From contig JAQFVV010006221.1 in assembly GCA_028023455.1 (NCBI GenBank), forward strand, positions 8,971,011 to 9,035,010: a stretch of DNA of 64,000 bases, in the 5' to 3' direction. Under the pieces are notes generated by a model. It was not told the origin of the DNA, made no database searches, and saw nothing but the letters and a program-made list of their open reading frames with translations. Position numbers and translations under genes: made by a program. Of this stretch, positions 24,141-34,232 are shown in pieces (positions within the stretch are counted from its first letter, which is position 1; each line of letters opens with the position of its first letter). Source of the DNA: Epiperipatus broadwayi (Eukaryota; Onychophora; Udeonychophora; Euonychophora; Peripatidae).

Positions 24141-24622
24141 CATCATATGATCACCATTCCATATGCTTATAAAAGCTGTTATAATAAAGGCAAAATTCTA
24201 CACAGTGGTGCCACCCAGTGTCTACCAGAGTAATCAATGGATGCAAGAAGATTTGTGCATGAAACCCCTATCTAATGCCTACTCACCCAGTATCCACAGA
24301 CTAGTTTATGGTTTGTGGATTTCATCAGTGAGGAGTCTTGGATCTGAGAACACTGTACCTAGATCTTAGGTTCTAATGCAATTTTCTAGCAGCCAGTGCT
24401 CTCACACTGTACCTAGATCTTAGGTTCTAATGCAATCCTCTAGCAGCCAGTGCTCTCAGATTCAAGACTCCTCACTGATGAAGGCCACAAGTCAGAAACT
24501 AGTCTGGAGATATTGAATAAGTAGGCACTAGATGGGGATTTTATGCACAAACTTTCTTGCATTAATTGATTACTCTGACTTGCACTGGGTGGCACTACTA
24601 TACAAAGAATTTTACCTTTGTT
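24141..24622 (-). repeat. Family-A fold-back, near full length
   Basis: A palindromic element of about 480 bp. The left half runs from ACATCATATGATCACCATTC through GTGGTGCCACCCAGTG and CAGTGAGGAGTCTTGGATCT. The right half returns through GACTCCTCACTGATGAAGGC, ACTAGTCTGGAGATATTG and CACTGGGTGGCACTACTATA. Near the centre a 60-bp piece (CACTGTACCTAGATCTTAGG) is duplicated in tandem. Outer direct repeats ATTTCTCAATGATCTAAA (24123-24140) and ATTTCTCAAAGCTCTGAA (24623-24640) look like an aged ~18-bp target duplication. Open frames here are repeat translations. Confidence 0.75.
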
Positions 24623-24640
24623 ATTTCTCAAAGCTCTGAA

Positions 24641-25277
24641 ATATTATTTTCAAAACAATCTTATTAGTTGCACAATTTAAATGGCATATTCAAATTTCTA
24701 TATAAATATATTTAAATTACAATATAATAAAATTTTATCAATCCCATTTTGAATCTCATATCACTCGCAACTTATTTTTTGTTTAATAAAACCTAATGCT
24801 AATTCACTGAAAACATTTTCATTGTAAAATTCAGTATAAAAGTAAAGCTTTTGCTTAAACAATAGTTGAAAGAATTTATAATTATAGTACTTTGTCATGC
24901 ATGATTTAATGCAACAGCAGAATGGTGTATTCAAAAGCTGATGGTCCATGGGTCAAAGCTTGGCTCCAACCAGTTCCAATGCTTGAACATCACCTGACCT
25001 TGTGAGTAACAAACCATATGATTGATTTTTTATTACATTAATTTTATTATTGCAAAGAATTATTTTGTATAAGGATAAATAAATTTCTTAATTAAACTGA
25101 TAGCTGATTTCTAAACTTGGTTTAAAAAAATAAAACACTTTTATAAACTAAATTAATTATATGGTGGACTATTTCCATCATCTGTCTTTTTAGAAACAAA
25201 AAATAATTTAAACTTTATTTAAACTTTCCAAATATATTCAAGTTTATAATATCACCTGGTTAGTAACTAATACAAAT
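24641..25277. other. AT-rich DNA, nothing recognised
   Basis: No gene or repeat family recognised. Confidence 0.45.
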
Positions 25278-25502
25278 GTTTCAAGTAGTATTATTTTCCT
25301 TTCTTCTTCGTATATTGCTGTCAAATCAGTGACAGTAACGGAATTCAAACCTGGACATTTTGATTCATAAATATTAAATTTCAATGCTGCAACAATTGCC
25401 TATTCGTGAATCTAAAGATCAAGGTTTGAACCCCATGCTATTACTGTCACCGGTCAGTCCAGCAATACATAAATATATGAGGAGAATAATACCACTTGAA
25501 AC
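25278..25502. mobile_element. Fold-back element with ~70-bp inverted ends
   Basis: The left end GTTTCAAGTAGTATTATTTT pairs with the right end AATAATACCACTTGAAAC. TATTGCTG with CAGCAATA, GTGACAGTAA with TTACTGTCAC, and TTCAAACCTGG with CAAGGTTTGAACCCC pair further in. The inner boundary holds a tRNA box-B-like GGTTTGAACCCC. Confidence 0.6.
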
Positions 25503-25545
25503 CTATCGTATACTAACATGTATTATTAAGCCAATAAACATCACA

Positions 25546-25642
25546 TGACCCCCACCTCTTATGCTTGTGTATAACTGTTGTTAAAACAGGCAAAACTCAC
25601 TATACGTATTGCCACATGTGGCAAGCTAGAGTAACCAATGCT
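25546..25642 (-). repeat. Family-A fold-back fragment
   Basis: AACATCACATGACCCCCACC, then GTTAAAACAGGCAAAACTCA, ATTGCCACATGTGGCAAGC and GAGTAACCAATG: the end and first arm of family A, truncated before the centre. Confidence 0.6.
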
Positions 25643-26890
25643 ATTGCTAACAAATGGATGTATTTAGAAAATTTAAAAAAATTCTAAAGACATTCAATAT
25701 TTAATACTATATGTTGGAAATAGTCCAACGTATAATTAATACTACAATGGCATCATCGTTACCTTAAGACAAGACACTTCATAAACAAAATGCTTTTTAA
25801 AAACTTATTCAAATAACATATAACCAGTATTCATCATGCAATTCAATATATATGTGCGTTCTTTGTCTGCAGAATGAAATGATTATAGATATTAATGTAA
25901 AAGATATTAACTAGAGAGAAAATGTACAAGAAGATATTTTTAATAGTTGTATAGGTTTGTTTAAGACCGATAAGTGAATGATTTGTTACTCAGGAAATTG
26001 TATGATGTTCAAATGCTGAAAAGTAATGGAACTGGACTGTGATTTATGGACTTTTAGCTCTCAAATCACCACTTTACTATTCTACTAAATTGTACAGGGA
26101 ATGAGTTTGTCTGGTGTAATTTAGAAATTCGAAGTGAGAAATTACTCATGATTAAATATGGTTGTTGTGCATCGTTTGGTGCAGAGGCAGAGTGGTAGCC
26201 TTGGGAGCTTGAGCTCTATGAACATCACCAATTCTATCACTTCCAGTAATTGAATTTTTATGAATTCTTGATCAATAAATCATTTGGTTATTATTATTAC
26301 TACCAAATATGGTCTTTACATTTTTCACGATTTTATTCTTTATTTATGTATGCTTAGAAAAAATATCTCAAAAGAAAAGACGGTTTCTTTAAAACTAATC
26401 GTTACAACTGGATCATGATAGTCATCTGTGATTATATGAGACTACTTTTTGGGTATATTCCACAAAAATTTAATAACACACATATCCAAATACAAGGATT
26501 CTGATTAGTATGTCAAGATATACTTACATAATAAACAAATATTTTACATTTATTTGCCGATTTATGTGAGAGATGAATTAAAGGTACCATCACAGTCAAA
26601 TAACAAATCATAATCACCAGTGGATCATCTCTGCCTCATTAAAATGCTAAAATAATTTTCAGGATCACAGAATTTGATGTGAATACTTCTATCTGTAATT
26701 TGTTTTTTGTTCCACAATATTATTTGCAAATATGCAATTAAAAACTTTTTTCACATACAAATTTCTTGTGTAATCTACATTTAGTCCATCATTTTCTTTA
26801 ACACCAGTTATTCTTGTGTACATCTGATAAGAAATGAAAAGCCCCCCCCCCCCCAGAGATGTAAAAAATAAATAAATAGAACAGTTTTCA
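25643..26890. other. AT-rich DNA with weak SINE-like scraps
   Basis: Family-D-like pieces may lie near 25975-26100 and 26170-26290. A run of 13 C lies at 26842-26854. No gene is seen. Confidence 0.4.
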
Positions 26891-26905
26891 AGAATTATTG
26901 TCTTT

Positions 26906-26996
26906 TATATATATGTCAAAGCATTGACCGGGAATCGAACCCGGGCCGGCTGCTTGGAAGGCAGCTACGCTAACTGCTAGGCCATCAACGCTTGAC
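26906..26996 (-). repeat. tRNA-Gly(UCC)-derived SINE, best preserved copy
   Basis: The 71-nt body at 26921-26991 (minus strand) folds as a complete tRNA-Gly(UCC). The acceptor GCGTTGA/TCAATGC has one G-U pair. The anticodon stem GCTGC/GCAGC is perfect with loop CTTCCAA. The T stem CCGGG/CCCGG is perfect with A58 kept (GGTTCGATTCC). It is followed by TTTGACATATATA. A direct repeat of AGAATTATTGTCTTT (26891-26905) and AGAATTATTGTCCTT (26997-27011) bounds it. The target duplication and shared tail mark it as a retroposed SINE, although a tRNA caller would probably score the body as intact. No T-run terminator follows directly. Confidence 0.8.
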
Positions 26997-27011
26997 AGAA
27001 TTATTGTCCTT

Positions 27012-28640
27012 TCACCTCAAAAAATGACAAAAATTGGATAGATATAGTTGACATTGTTAACTTTCAATATTCATATTATCCTCAACACAAACCTGCAGCT
27101 ATCTAATTTGACTTTCATTTATTTTTTTAAAATAATATTTGGAATATTGTTTATGAATATTTTATTTAATATATTTTTATACCTTGATAAATAATACTTT
27201 TGTAACCTTTATATGTATAAATTAATTCGCAAAAAAAGTTTAAATATATTAAATAATACTTTTCTTATTTTTTAAAAAAAGTATTTTCTGAATCAATATG
27301 TAATGTTTCATTGAATACATCCAAGTATAATATATAATGGAGAAATATAATTATATTAAGAATTTGAATCAATATCTGTAAATCACATATTTTGATCATT
27401 CATTTAGTTTTTATTAAAGGTAGTAGTACCGATTTTAGAAAATAATACTTATTTGGGAATCATATCTTACACGGGAAGTAAATTGTAATGGTTTAAAATT
27501 AAGAAGATAAAAACATACATAAACAGTATATGGAGAAATGTATCTGAGAATTTGTGAAGGAAGCTACATTATCTATTAATTGTGATGCTTTGCTACATTT
27601 TACTTCAAGTTGGGATCCATTTACAATTGTATTCAAAATGCGACTATATATATACCCACACACATATAGAGAGAAAGATTAAGAATATATATTTTTAATT
27701 AAACAAAATTCTCCATAATCATAATGAACATACTCCGGTAGTCATTAATATCGTAATGAGTTTAGACTTAAAGAAAGTGACTTTTGACAATATTATTAAG
27801 TCATCACCATTATGTTGGTGATAATAGCCAAGTGCCATCCACATGATTCTAAAATAAAGTTACATGAAATCCACACACACACACACACAAATACTGTTAT
27901 TATTCTCAATGTGCAACAAAATGTAGAGCAAGAGATTTTGATAAATTTGTATAACATATATGCATAAGAACTTGGATGCTTATATACTATTTCTTTTCTT
28001 TTATTCAACAGAACTTGATTTTCTTCCACCCTGAAGTGGCAGACAAACTAATTTAATGGAAAGCTTATACTGTATATTGTAAATTTAAGAGGAAATGTTA
28101 TATATGTATATATAAATTCAAAGTGGTCTTTTTCTTTTTATGTCTTCTTTCTTCAGCTGGTTTGATTGTTTTTTGTCTTCTGGATAGCAAGGCAATCTAT
28201 TTGATTTAATAGAAAGTTTTTTGGAGTGATTCTGTTCTTTTTAAACTAGAGATAAACAATTCTTGCCTTAATTAAACAGAAATTTATAGTGATCCAATTG
28301 TTTTCCAGATTGATAACTTAAAATAAATATTTTTTTATTTTTAACAAGTTGCATTTAATCTTGCTTGATTTCATTTTAATTGGAAATTATTTCAGATGGT
28401 TTATACATCATACAAAAGTTTCTTCAATATGTGACTTCATGTCATATAAATTGTATTAAATCTTTGTCAAATATTAAGAGTAAATCTATCCTCTAAATGT
28501 TGTTTGGTTTCGTTATTCAATCCACACCTGAATTAAGTGATACATAAGGGTTTTTTAAATTATTCGATTACATGGTTCCACTTCAGAAAGATAGCAATGA
28601 CCAGCAAACAGATTGAATATTGAACTTGAACAATTTTGGT
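27012..28640. other. AT-rich DNA, nothing recognised
   Basis: A CA microsatellite lies near 27872-27889. The 77-residue minus-strand frame across it (27796-28029) has a low-complexity VCVCVC run and is not a gene. Confidence 0.45.
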
Positions 28641-28897
28641 ACTTGTGTATAATTCAACCGATGACGTTTTTGACTTACCAAATTCCCTTCCGGTAGACAT
28701 CGACGTTTGTTGCATGACAACGTTGTCATGGTAACCAAGTGACTGGCGTGATTAATCCATCAGAGAGTCAATTTTTTTTTTTTTTCACCCGCGAGATTTA
28801 AAATTCGTAGAGAGGTTTGGGAAATTTTTTGATTTTTCTGTCTATTGCGATTTTGCTATCCACGGCATCACAGTTACTTTTTTGAGCTGTTAATTCG

Positions 28898-30130
28898 GGT
28901 AAAGTGTTTTATTTATCTGTTTATTTTAAATTTACAAAAAAATTTTAATATTTCTACAATTATCAAACTTACATTGAATTATTCTCCGGTAAAGTGTTTT
29001 TTATTTATCTGTTTATTTTAAATTTACAAAAATTTTTAGTTAATATTTCTACAATTCTGAAACTTACGTTTAATGTGTAAATAATTTATTCTCCGGTAAA
29101 GTGTTTTTTATTTATCTGTTTATTTTAAATTTACAAAAATTTTTAGTTAATATTTCTACAATTCTGAAACTTACGTTTAATGTGTAAATAATTTATTCTC
29201 CGGTAAAGTGTTTTTTATTTATCTGTTTATTTTAAATTTACAAAAATTTTTAGTTAATATTTCTACAATTCTGAAACTTACGTTTAATGTGTAAATAATT
29301 TTCAATAATTTTTTAAAACAAATTTGGAATATACATTACCAAATGTGATAACAATGACGCCATTAATGCCAGATTCGCATTAATTCGGGTAAAGTGTTTT
29401 ATTTATTTTAAATTTACAAAAAATTTTTGTTAATATTTCTACATTACGTTTTTAATGTGTAAATAATTTGAAATAATTTTTTAAATCAATTTTGTGCAAT
29501 ATGCAGTACGTTTTAAAAATTACCAAATGCATATAAAAGTGCGGCGTTTTCTGGATGCCATTAATACCAGATTTGCATTAGATCGCGTCTTTTTTATTTA
29601 GGTGTTTATTTAAAATTTACAAAAAGTTTTTGTTAATATTTCTACAATTCTCAAACTTATTTACAAAAAATATTTGTTAATATTTCTACAATTCTCAAAC
29701 TTACATTGAATTACGTTTAATGTGTAAATAATTTTCAATAATTTTTTAAAACAAATTTGGAATATACATTACCAAATGCATATGTGATAACATGGACACC
29801 ATTAATGCCAAATTCGCATTAATTCGGGTAAAGTGTTTTATTTGTTTATTTTAAATTTACAAAAACTTTTTGTTAATATTTCTACATTACGTTTTTAATG
29901 TGTAAATAATTTGAAATAATTTTTTAAATCAATTTTGCAATATGCAGTACGTTTTTAAAATTACCAAATGCATGTAAAAGTGCGGCGCCATTAATACCAG
30001 ATTTGCATTAGATCGCGTCTTTTTTATTTAGGTGTTTATTTAAAATTTACAAAAAGTTTTTAATATTTCTACAATTCTCAAACTTATTTACCAAAAATAT
30101 TTGTTAATATTTCTACAATTCTCAAACTTA
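28898..30130. repeat. AT-rich tandem repeat array inside R1
   Basis: At least three near-identical 107-bp units occupy about 28984-29300. A longer compound unit of ~439 bp (CGGGTAAAGTG, GTGCGGCG, CCATTAATACCAGATTTGCA, TAGATCGCGTCTTTTTTATT) is present twice. Internal words such as AATATTTCTACAATTCTCAA recur many times. No coding potential. Confidence 0.8.
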
Positions 30131-30403
30131 CATTCAATTACGTTTTAATTTTATTTTTAATTTCTGAATTATATCATACAGCTATGAGAGTAATACAATG
30201 TCTGATATACGTGTACTCCGGGCCTGCGGCCCGACAAAAACATCCAGAGGCCCCCCCCGCCAATTCCAGCGCTACGCACTGCTGTATTTTAAAATTGAGA
30301 ATAATATTTTGACGCATGCATGTACATTTTTTTTTTTTTTAGTATTTGCCGGACCTGCGTCAGATATTTTTCATTTTTGAATATTTTTTAGCATGTGACC
30401 TGG

Positions 30404-30597
30404 ATAATTCAACCGATGACGTATTACCCTGAAGGCATATCACTCTAATCTTGCAATTTTTAATGTACCATGTTCACGTGATCTGCGGACACATTTTAGC
30501 GATTACATGTGTCCGCAGATCACTTGGAGACGTTATCTTAAAAATCACAAGATTAGAGTGATATGCCTTCAGGGTAATATGTCATCGGTTGAATTAT
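30404..30597. repeat. Long hairpin at the right end of R1, with a nested hairpin
   Basis: The left arm (30404-30456) begins with another copy of the terminal repeat, ATAATTCAACCGATGAC, followed by ACCCTGAAGGCATATCACTC. The right arm is its inverse up to 30597. The centre holds a second perfect stem, GATCTGCGGACACAT with ATGTGTCCGCAGATC (about 30480-30520). A similar hairpin ends the 46-49 kb element. Confidence 0.8.
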
Positions 30598-30846
30598 ACA
30601 CAAGTAAACTTGGCTTTAAGATTTTGTGAAACTAAACAATACTTCTGATTACTACTTATCAATCATTTTAAAACAAGATGACCAGTGTTTTTATAATAAA
30701 GAGAAGTAATATATATGCAACCCACTCTGGTATACTGAAATAAACAATTCAGTGTGCAAGGTTAATAATTTTTTTTACTAAATGTTTTAGGCTTTAAAAC
30801 ATAATCCAGGCTACAATAATTTTTTCCCTGTATGTTTAGTTCAATA

Positions 30847-31324
30847 CAGGGGTGGGCAATTGTTTTGGCTCAGGGGCCACAGAAGTTGGTGGAGAGCCGC
30901 ATCGGGGACCACTTTGTGGAAGCAAAGGTTAGTGGAGAGCCGCACCTTTTTTTCATGACCCAATAAACACCCTGATTTATTCTTGGTATTACCAAAGAAA
31001 TATTTGTTTGTTCATTCTTCATTAAACACACGACATTCATCAACAATTTTACATTTTTTGTGGAGGGTTCATGGTTTCACTAAAGTTGGAAATGTATATA
31101 TTTGCTAATGCAAAGACAAAATTGAAATTAACCAGATCAACTGGAAAAAAAGCACTGCACATCATATCTACACTGTGCATGTGTATTGATGTGGCCATCC
31201 TAGTGGAATATGCGAGACAAATCTTTGGCCATGCATGGGAAGGAAATCTCAGTTCAAGGCAGATTTTTCTGATTGTCTTGGCAGGCTGCATGTGGCCCTC
31301 GGGCCGCTATTTGCCCACCGACTG
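30847..31324. mobile_element. Non-autonomous hAT element
   Basis: Starts CAGGGGTGGGCAA and ends TTGCCCACCGACTG, the terminal inverted repeats of hAT elements. Subterminal blocks GGGGCCACAGAAG and GTGGCCCTCGGGCCGC are also typical. An 8-bp target duplication flanks it: GTTCAATA (30839-30846) and GTTTAATA (31325-31332), one mismatch. The overlapping open frames of 93 and 80 residues on opposite strands lie wholly inside the element and show no transposase motif (no BED finger, no RW or dimerisation block). Length of 478 bp indicates an internally deleted derivative. Confidence 0.85.
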
Positions 31325-31332
31325 GTTTAATA

Positions 31333-32463
31333 TATTTATTACACTTTTTTAATATTTAAAACAAAATTGTTATTAAACAATTAAAATTATATTTCTTAAT
31401 TAAAATCCTTTAATTACAATTTATAACTAATACACATTTTGATTTTTTCTACAAGAAAAACAAAAATACTTCTCATTTTTTTAACCAAAATAAAATATGT
31501 ATTTTTAATTGACTTATTGAAATCTTTAATCAATTCGTTAGTTCATTATCAACATTTTGAGTTTAACAAACATTTAAACTATTTATATTCCTTTTGTTTT
31601 ATAATATATGTGCCTATTTTTCTAATTAATATCATCAATTAAGCATTTATCAGTTATTTGGCTCAAAATATTCGAATCTAGTTATACGTATGGTCTTTCA
31701 CTTTTTTTCTAGCTGTCTACGCATGCGTAAAAATGCCAGCCTAATTTTCTTACTAAGAGACATAAATTTCACAAATATATATTTTAAATAAAAACATCCG
31801 CTAATGTTTTCAATAGTATAATTTTTTTTTTAAATCAGCATTTATTTACTTTCCCAAATATATTTGCACATATCTTGAAAACGATTGATTTCACAAAAGT
31901 AAAAAATAAATAAATATGGTTTTATTACTCGGAGTTGCATAAGGAGTTGTAGTGCCAGAAACACGAGTCCAGAATCGATCCTGGGATCTTCTAATCGCAA
32001 ATCAGCTGCTCTACTGGTGCGCCAACAGAAATAACACTTTTTTTTTCAAAAAAAAAAAAAAAAGTTATTAAGAAAGAGCATAGAGAACTATTTCACATTT
32101 TTGTAACATTTATTTCTGGGAACAGAAAAATACAAGGCATTGGAAATTCCTTTTTCACTTTTTAGCTGACTGTTTAAAATAGTGTTTTTTGTTCCACTAT
32201 TTGCAGTCCCTGAGATTTTTCCCTCCTCTAAGCTATATTTAAGATCTAATTAAATCAGTTTAAAGCTACAAAAATATTTTTTAGTTTTGTCTTCTAACAA
32301 TATTTAGCAATTTTATTGATTTTACCACTTGAGAACTTCAGTGTATTTAGAACATCTGAGAAATAATTCTTCCATAACTAAAATAAACAGATTCCCTGAA
32401 TTCTTATTTACATTTCTGATAATATACAAGTCTCATTAAACAATTTCTAATTAAACCATTAAA
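31333..32463. other. AT-rich DNA with one family-D SINE
   Basis: At 31918-32032 (minus strand) a family-D SINE is seen: ATTACTCGGAGTTGCATAAG, then AGAATCGATCCTGGGATCTT. A long A tract follows near 32050. Otherwise nothing is recognised. Confidence 0.5.
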
Positions 32464-32945
32464 AACATCACATGATCTTTTTTAATACTTACATGAGTTG
32501 TTAAAACAGTAGCACAATTTTTTACCACAATAATGTCATCTAGTGCAAACTCTAGTAATCAATAGATCTTAGAAGATTGTACATCATAATCTCTATACAG
32601 TGCTTTCCCATCCAATATCTCCAGGTGACTTTGGATATTAAAAAACCCAAGACACTAAAATATTTTAGATACTGAACTGGTTTCAGCTCTCTATATATAT
32701 ATATTTAGCCAAATTAACTTGCAATGAAACATTAAGGCCTTTTTGAATAAGATATCTTTACAGTTAAGCAAAAGATGGATTCTGAAAAAGAGGCGCATTA
32801 GATCTAGAGATCCAGATACATTGCTCTCTCCATTGATAAAAGCTATAAACTAGAAAGTAGCCTAGCCTTCTAACATCTATTGATTATTAGAGCTTGCACT
32901 AGGTGACATTACTGTAGGAAAAAAATTGGCTTTTGTTTACTAAAG
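32464..32945 (-). repeat. Family-A fold-back, diverged copy
   Basis: Begins ACATCACATGATC, has GTTGTTAAAACAG, TCTAGTGCAAACTCTAGTAA and CCATCCAATATCTCCAG. It crosses the family centre (AAGACACTAAAA, ACTGAACTGG) and returns through AACATCTATTGATTATTAGA and GCACTAGGTGACATTACTGT. About 480 bp and old. Target duplications not resolved. Confidence 0.6.
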
Positions 32946-33059
32946 AATTTCTCAGAAAAATTTTAAGAGTAAATGAGAAATTTATCAAAATGTTTCCAAG
33001 TCATTTTTTAAATTTTATTTAGGTATTTTTCTAATATTATTCTGATAATTTTTTTGAAA

Positions 33060-33345
33060 CTACTCCAAACCACAACTCTTCAGCCATCCAGCCTGTACAT
33101 TAAAGTATGAAGATTGGCTATTTTAACATAAAGCTGAGCACTGATTGTATATATATGTGGAGATAGTAATCTGGACCAACTGATGATTGCTGGTTTAGCA
33201 TGAACTACGTATATTGGTGATTATTTATCTTTTCAACACGTGTATGATCAGGTGGGTCAGCAATATGAATGGCATGGAGAGTTGAGGGTCATGTGAAGGT
33301 CTGAGTTCGAATCCCTTATACATTACATTATATATGTGCAGGTGT
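33060..33345 (+). repeat. Family-B dispersed repeat
   Basis: AACTCTTCAGCCATCC, ACATTAAAGTATGAAGATTG, GGACCAACTGATGATTGCTG, then AGTTGAGGGTCATGTGAAGG and a box-B-like GAGTTCGAATCCC near the 3' end, followed by ATACATTACATTATATATG. This copy shows the tRNA-like box most clearly. Confidence 0.65.
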
Positions 33346-34144
33346 GTGTAAGCCTGTGCAGTGTATCAATTTAAAAGTGTATTTAGAAGATTGCTAAATA
33401 GTCTAAACAGCAAAAATTAAAAAGTACCAACTTTTTTTTGTTTTAAGTCATATCAAGACACTCAATTCTAAATAGAAAAATAAATCTATGTTATCTCTAT
33501 AAGGGCTGAAATAGTATTTAAAATATAAATGCCAAATGTTTTTAGTTACTCCCAAATAAAGGTATACATCAATGATAAACCAAGAGGAAAAAAGAATAAT
33601 TTTGAGACTATAAAATTATGAATAATAGCTATTTTTAATTTACTAGCATTATTCTAATGACTTATTCACTGTTGAGTTAATGCTTTCCGAATGGTTATTA
33701 TTTTTTACTCGCCTACTAACTACATCATTAACTATAACAATAAATAATTAAATATTTTTAAACACAGTAACATTTTTAATATATTCAAATGAATGGACCT
33801 TGAACTGTTTATTCAAATAAAGGATATGAAAATATGAAAAAAAAAAATATTTAGTCATCAAATTGACTAACTTTGGATGACTAATATAAAGAATACTAAA
33901 CCAATATAATCAAAAATTAAGTTTATGAAACTAAAGCTTTATTAAATAAATAAATATATATATTATTAAAATACTTATTTTCAAGAATGCTTTGAAATTT
34001 AATCCAAAAAATTTTCAGATAAATTTGATCAATTTACTACATATATATAGAACAATTTTTTAATACATTCGAATGAGTGCACTTGTAAAAAAACAAAACA
34101 CTTTCTGACTGTATTCATAATTTTGATTAGTCATTCATTAGATT
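33346..34144. other. AT-rich DNA, nothing recognised
   Basis: No gene or repeat family recognised. Confidence 0.45.
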
Positions 34145-34232
34145 GGAGATTATCCAAAAATGAATAATATTTCTGTAGTGTAATTTTCACTACATCACAC
34201 TCCTGCAAGGTGGGGACTGGTTTCTATTCCCT
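34145..34232. repeat. Left member of an inverted pair flanking a LINE relic
   Basis: TCACTACATCACACTCCTGC and GGGGACTGGTTTCTAT here pair in inverse with ATAGAAACCAGTCCTTACCC and AGGAGAGTGATGTAGT at about 37323-37380, roughly 70 bp with mismatches. Confidence 0.6.

Larger units (their letters stand above)
28641..30604. mobile_element. ~2 kb element R1: perfect 25-bp TIRs, tandem-repeat core, terminal hairpin
   Basis: The ends ACTTGTGTATAATTCAACCG + ATGAC (28641-28665) and its exact inverse (30580-30604) are perfect 25-bp inverted repeats. Inside the left end is a unique GC-richer segment (28670-28890). The core consists of AT-rich tandem repeats: a 107-bp unit starting CTCCGGTAAAGTGTTTTTTA (28984, 29091, 29198) and a larger ~439-bp unit (starting near 29381 and 29820). 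The right 200 bp form a long hairpin. No open frame encodes a transposase, so this is non-autonomous. Conserved ends, satellite-like core and 3' hairpin recall Helentron-associated (HINE/DINE) or bivalve pearl-type elements, but perfect TIRs are not expected there. No clear target duplication was found. Confidence 0.75.

Noticed and set aside
24163-24631. Open frames of 68 (+) and 63 (-) residues with similar protein sequences as a gene family
   Set aside because: They are translations of the two inverted arms of one family-A fold-back; the 62-residue frame at 62760-62948 is the same repeat.
27796-28029. 77-residue minus-strand frame
   Set aside because: Contains a VCVCVC run encoded by a CA/GT microsatellite; judged chance.
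28984-29300. CRISPR-like array
   Set aside because: The 107-bp units are contiguous tandem repeats without variable spacers, in a eukaryotic setting.
28641-30604. R1 as an LTR retrotransposon
   Set aside because: The terminal repeats are inverted, not direct; there is no primer-binding site or gag/pol motif.
31049-31352. 80- and 93-residue open frames on opposite strands as genes
   Set aside because: Both lie essentially within the non-autonomous hAT element, overlap each other and have no recognisable domain.
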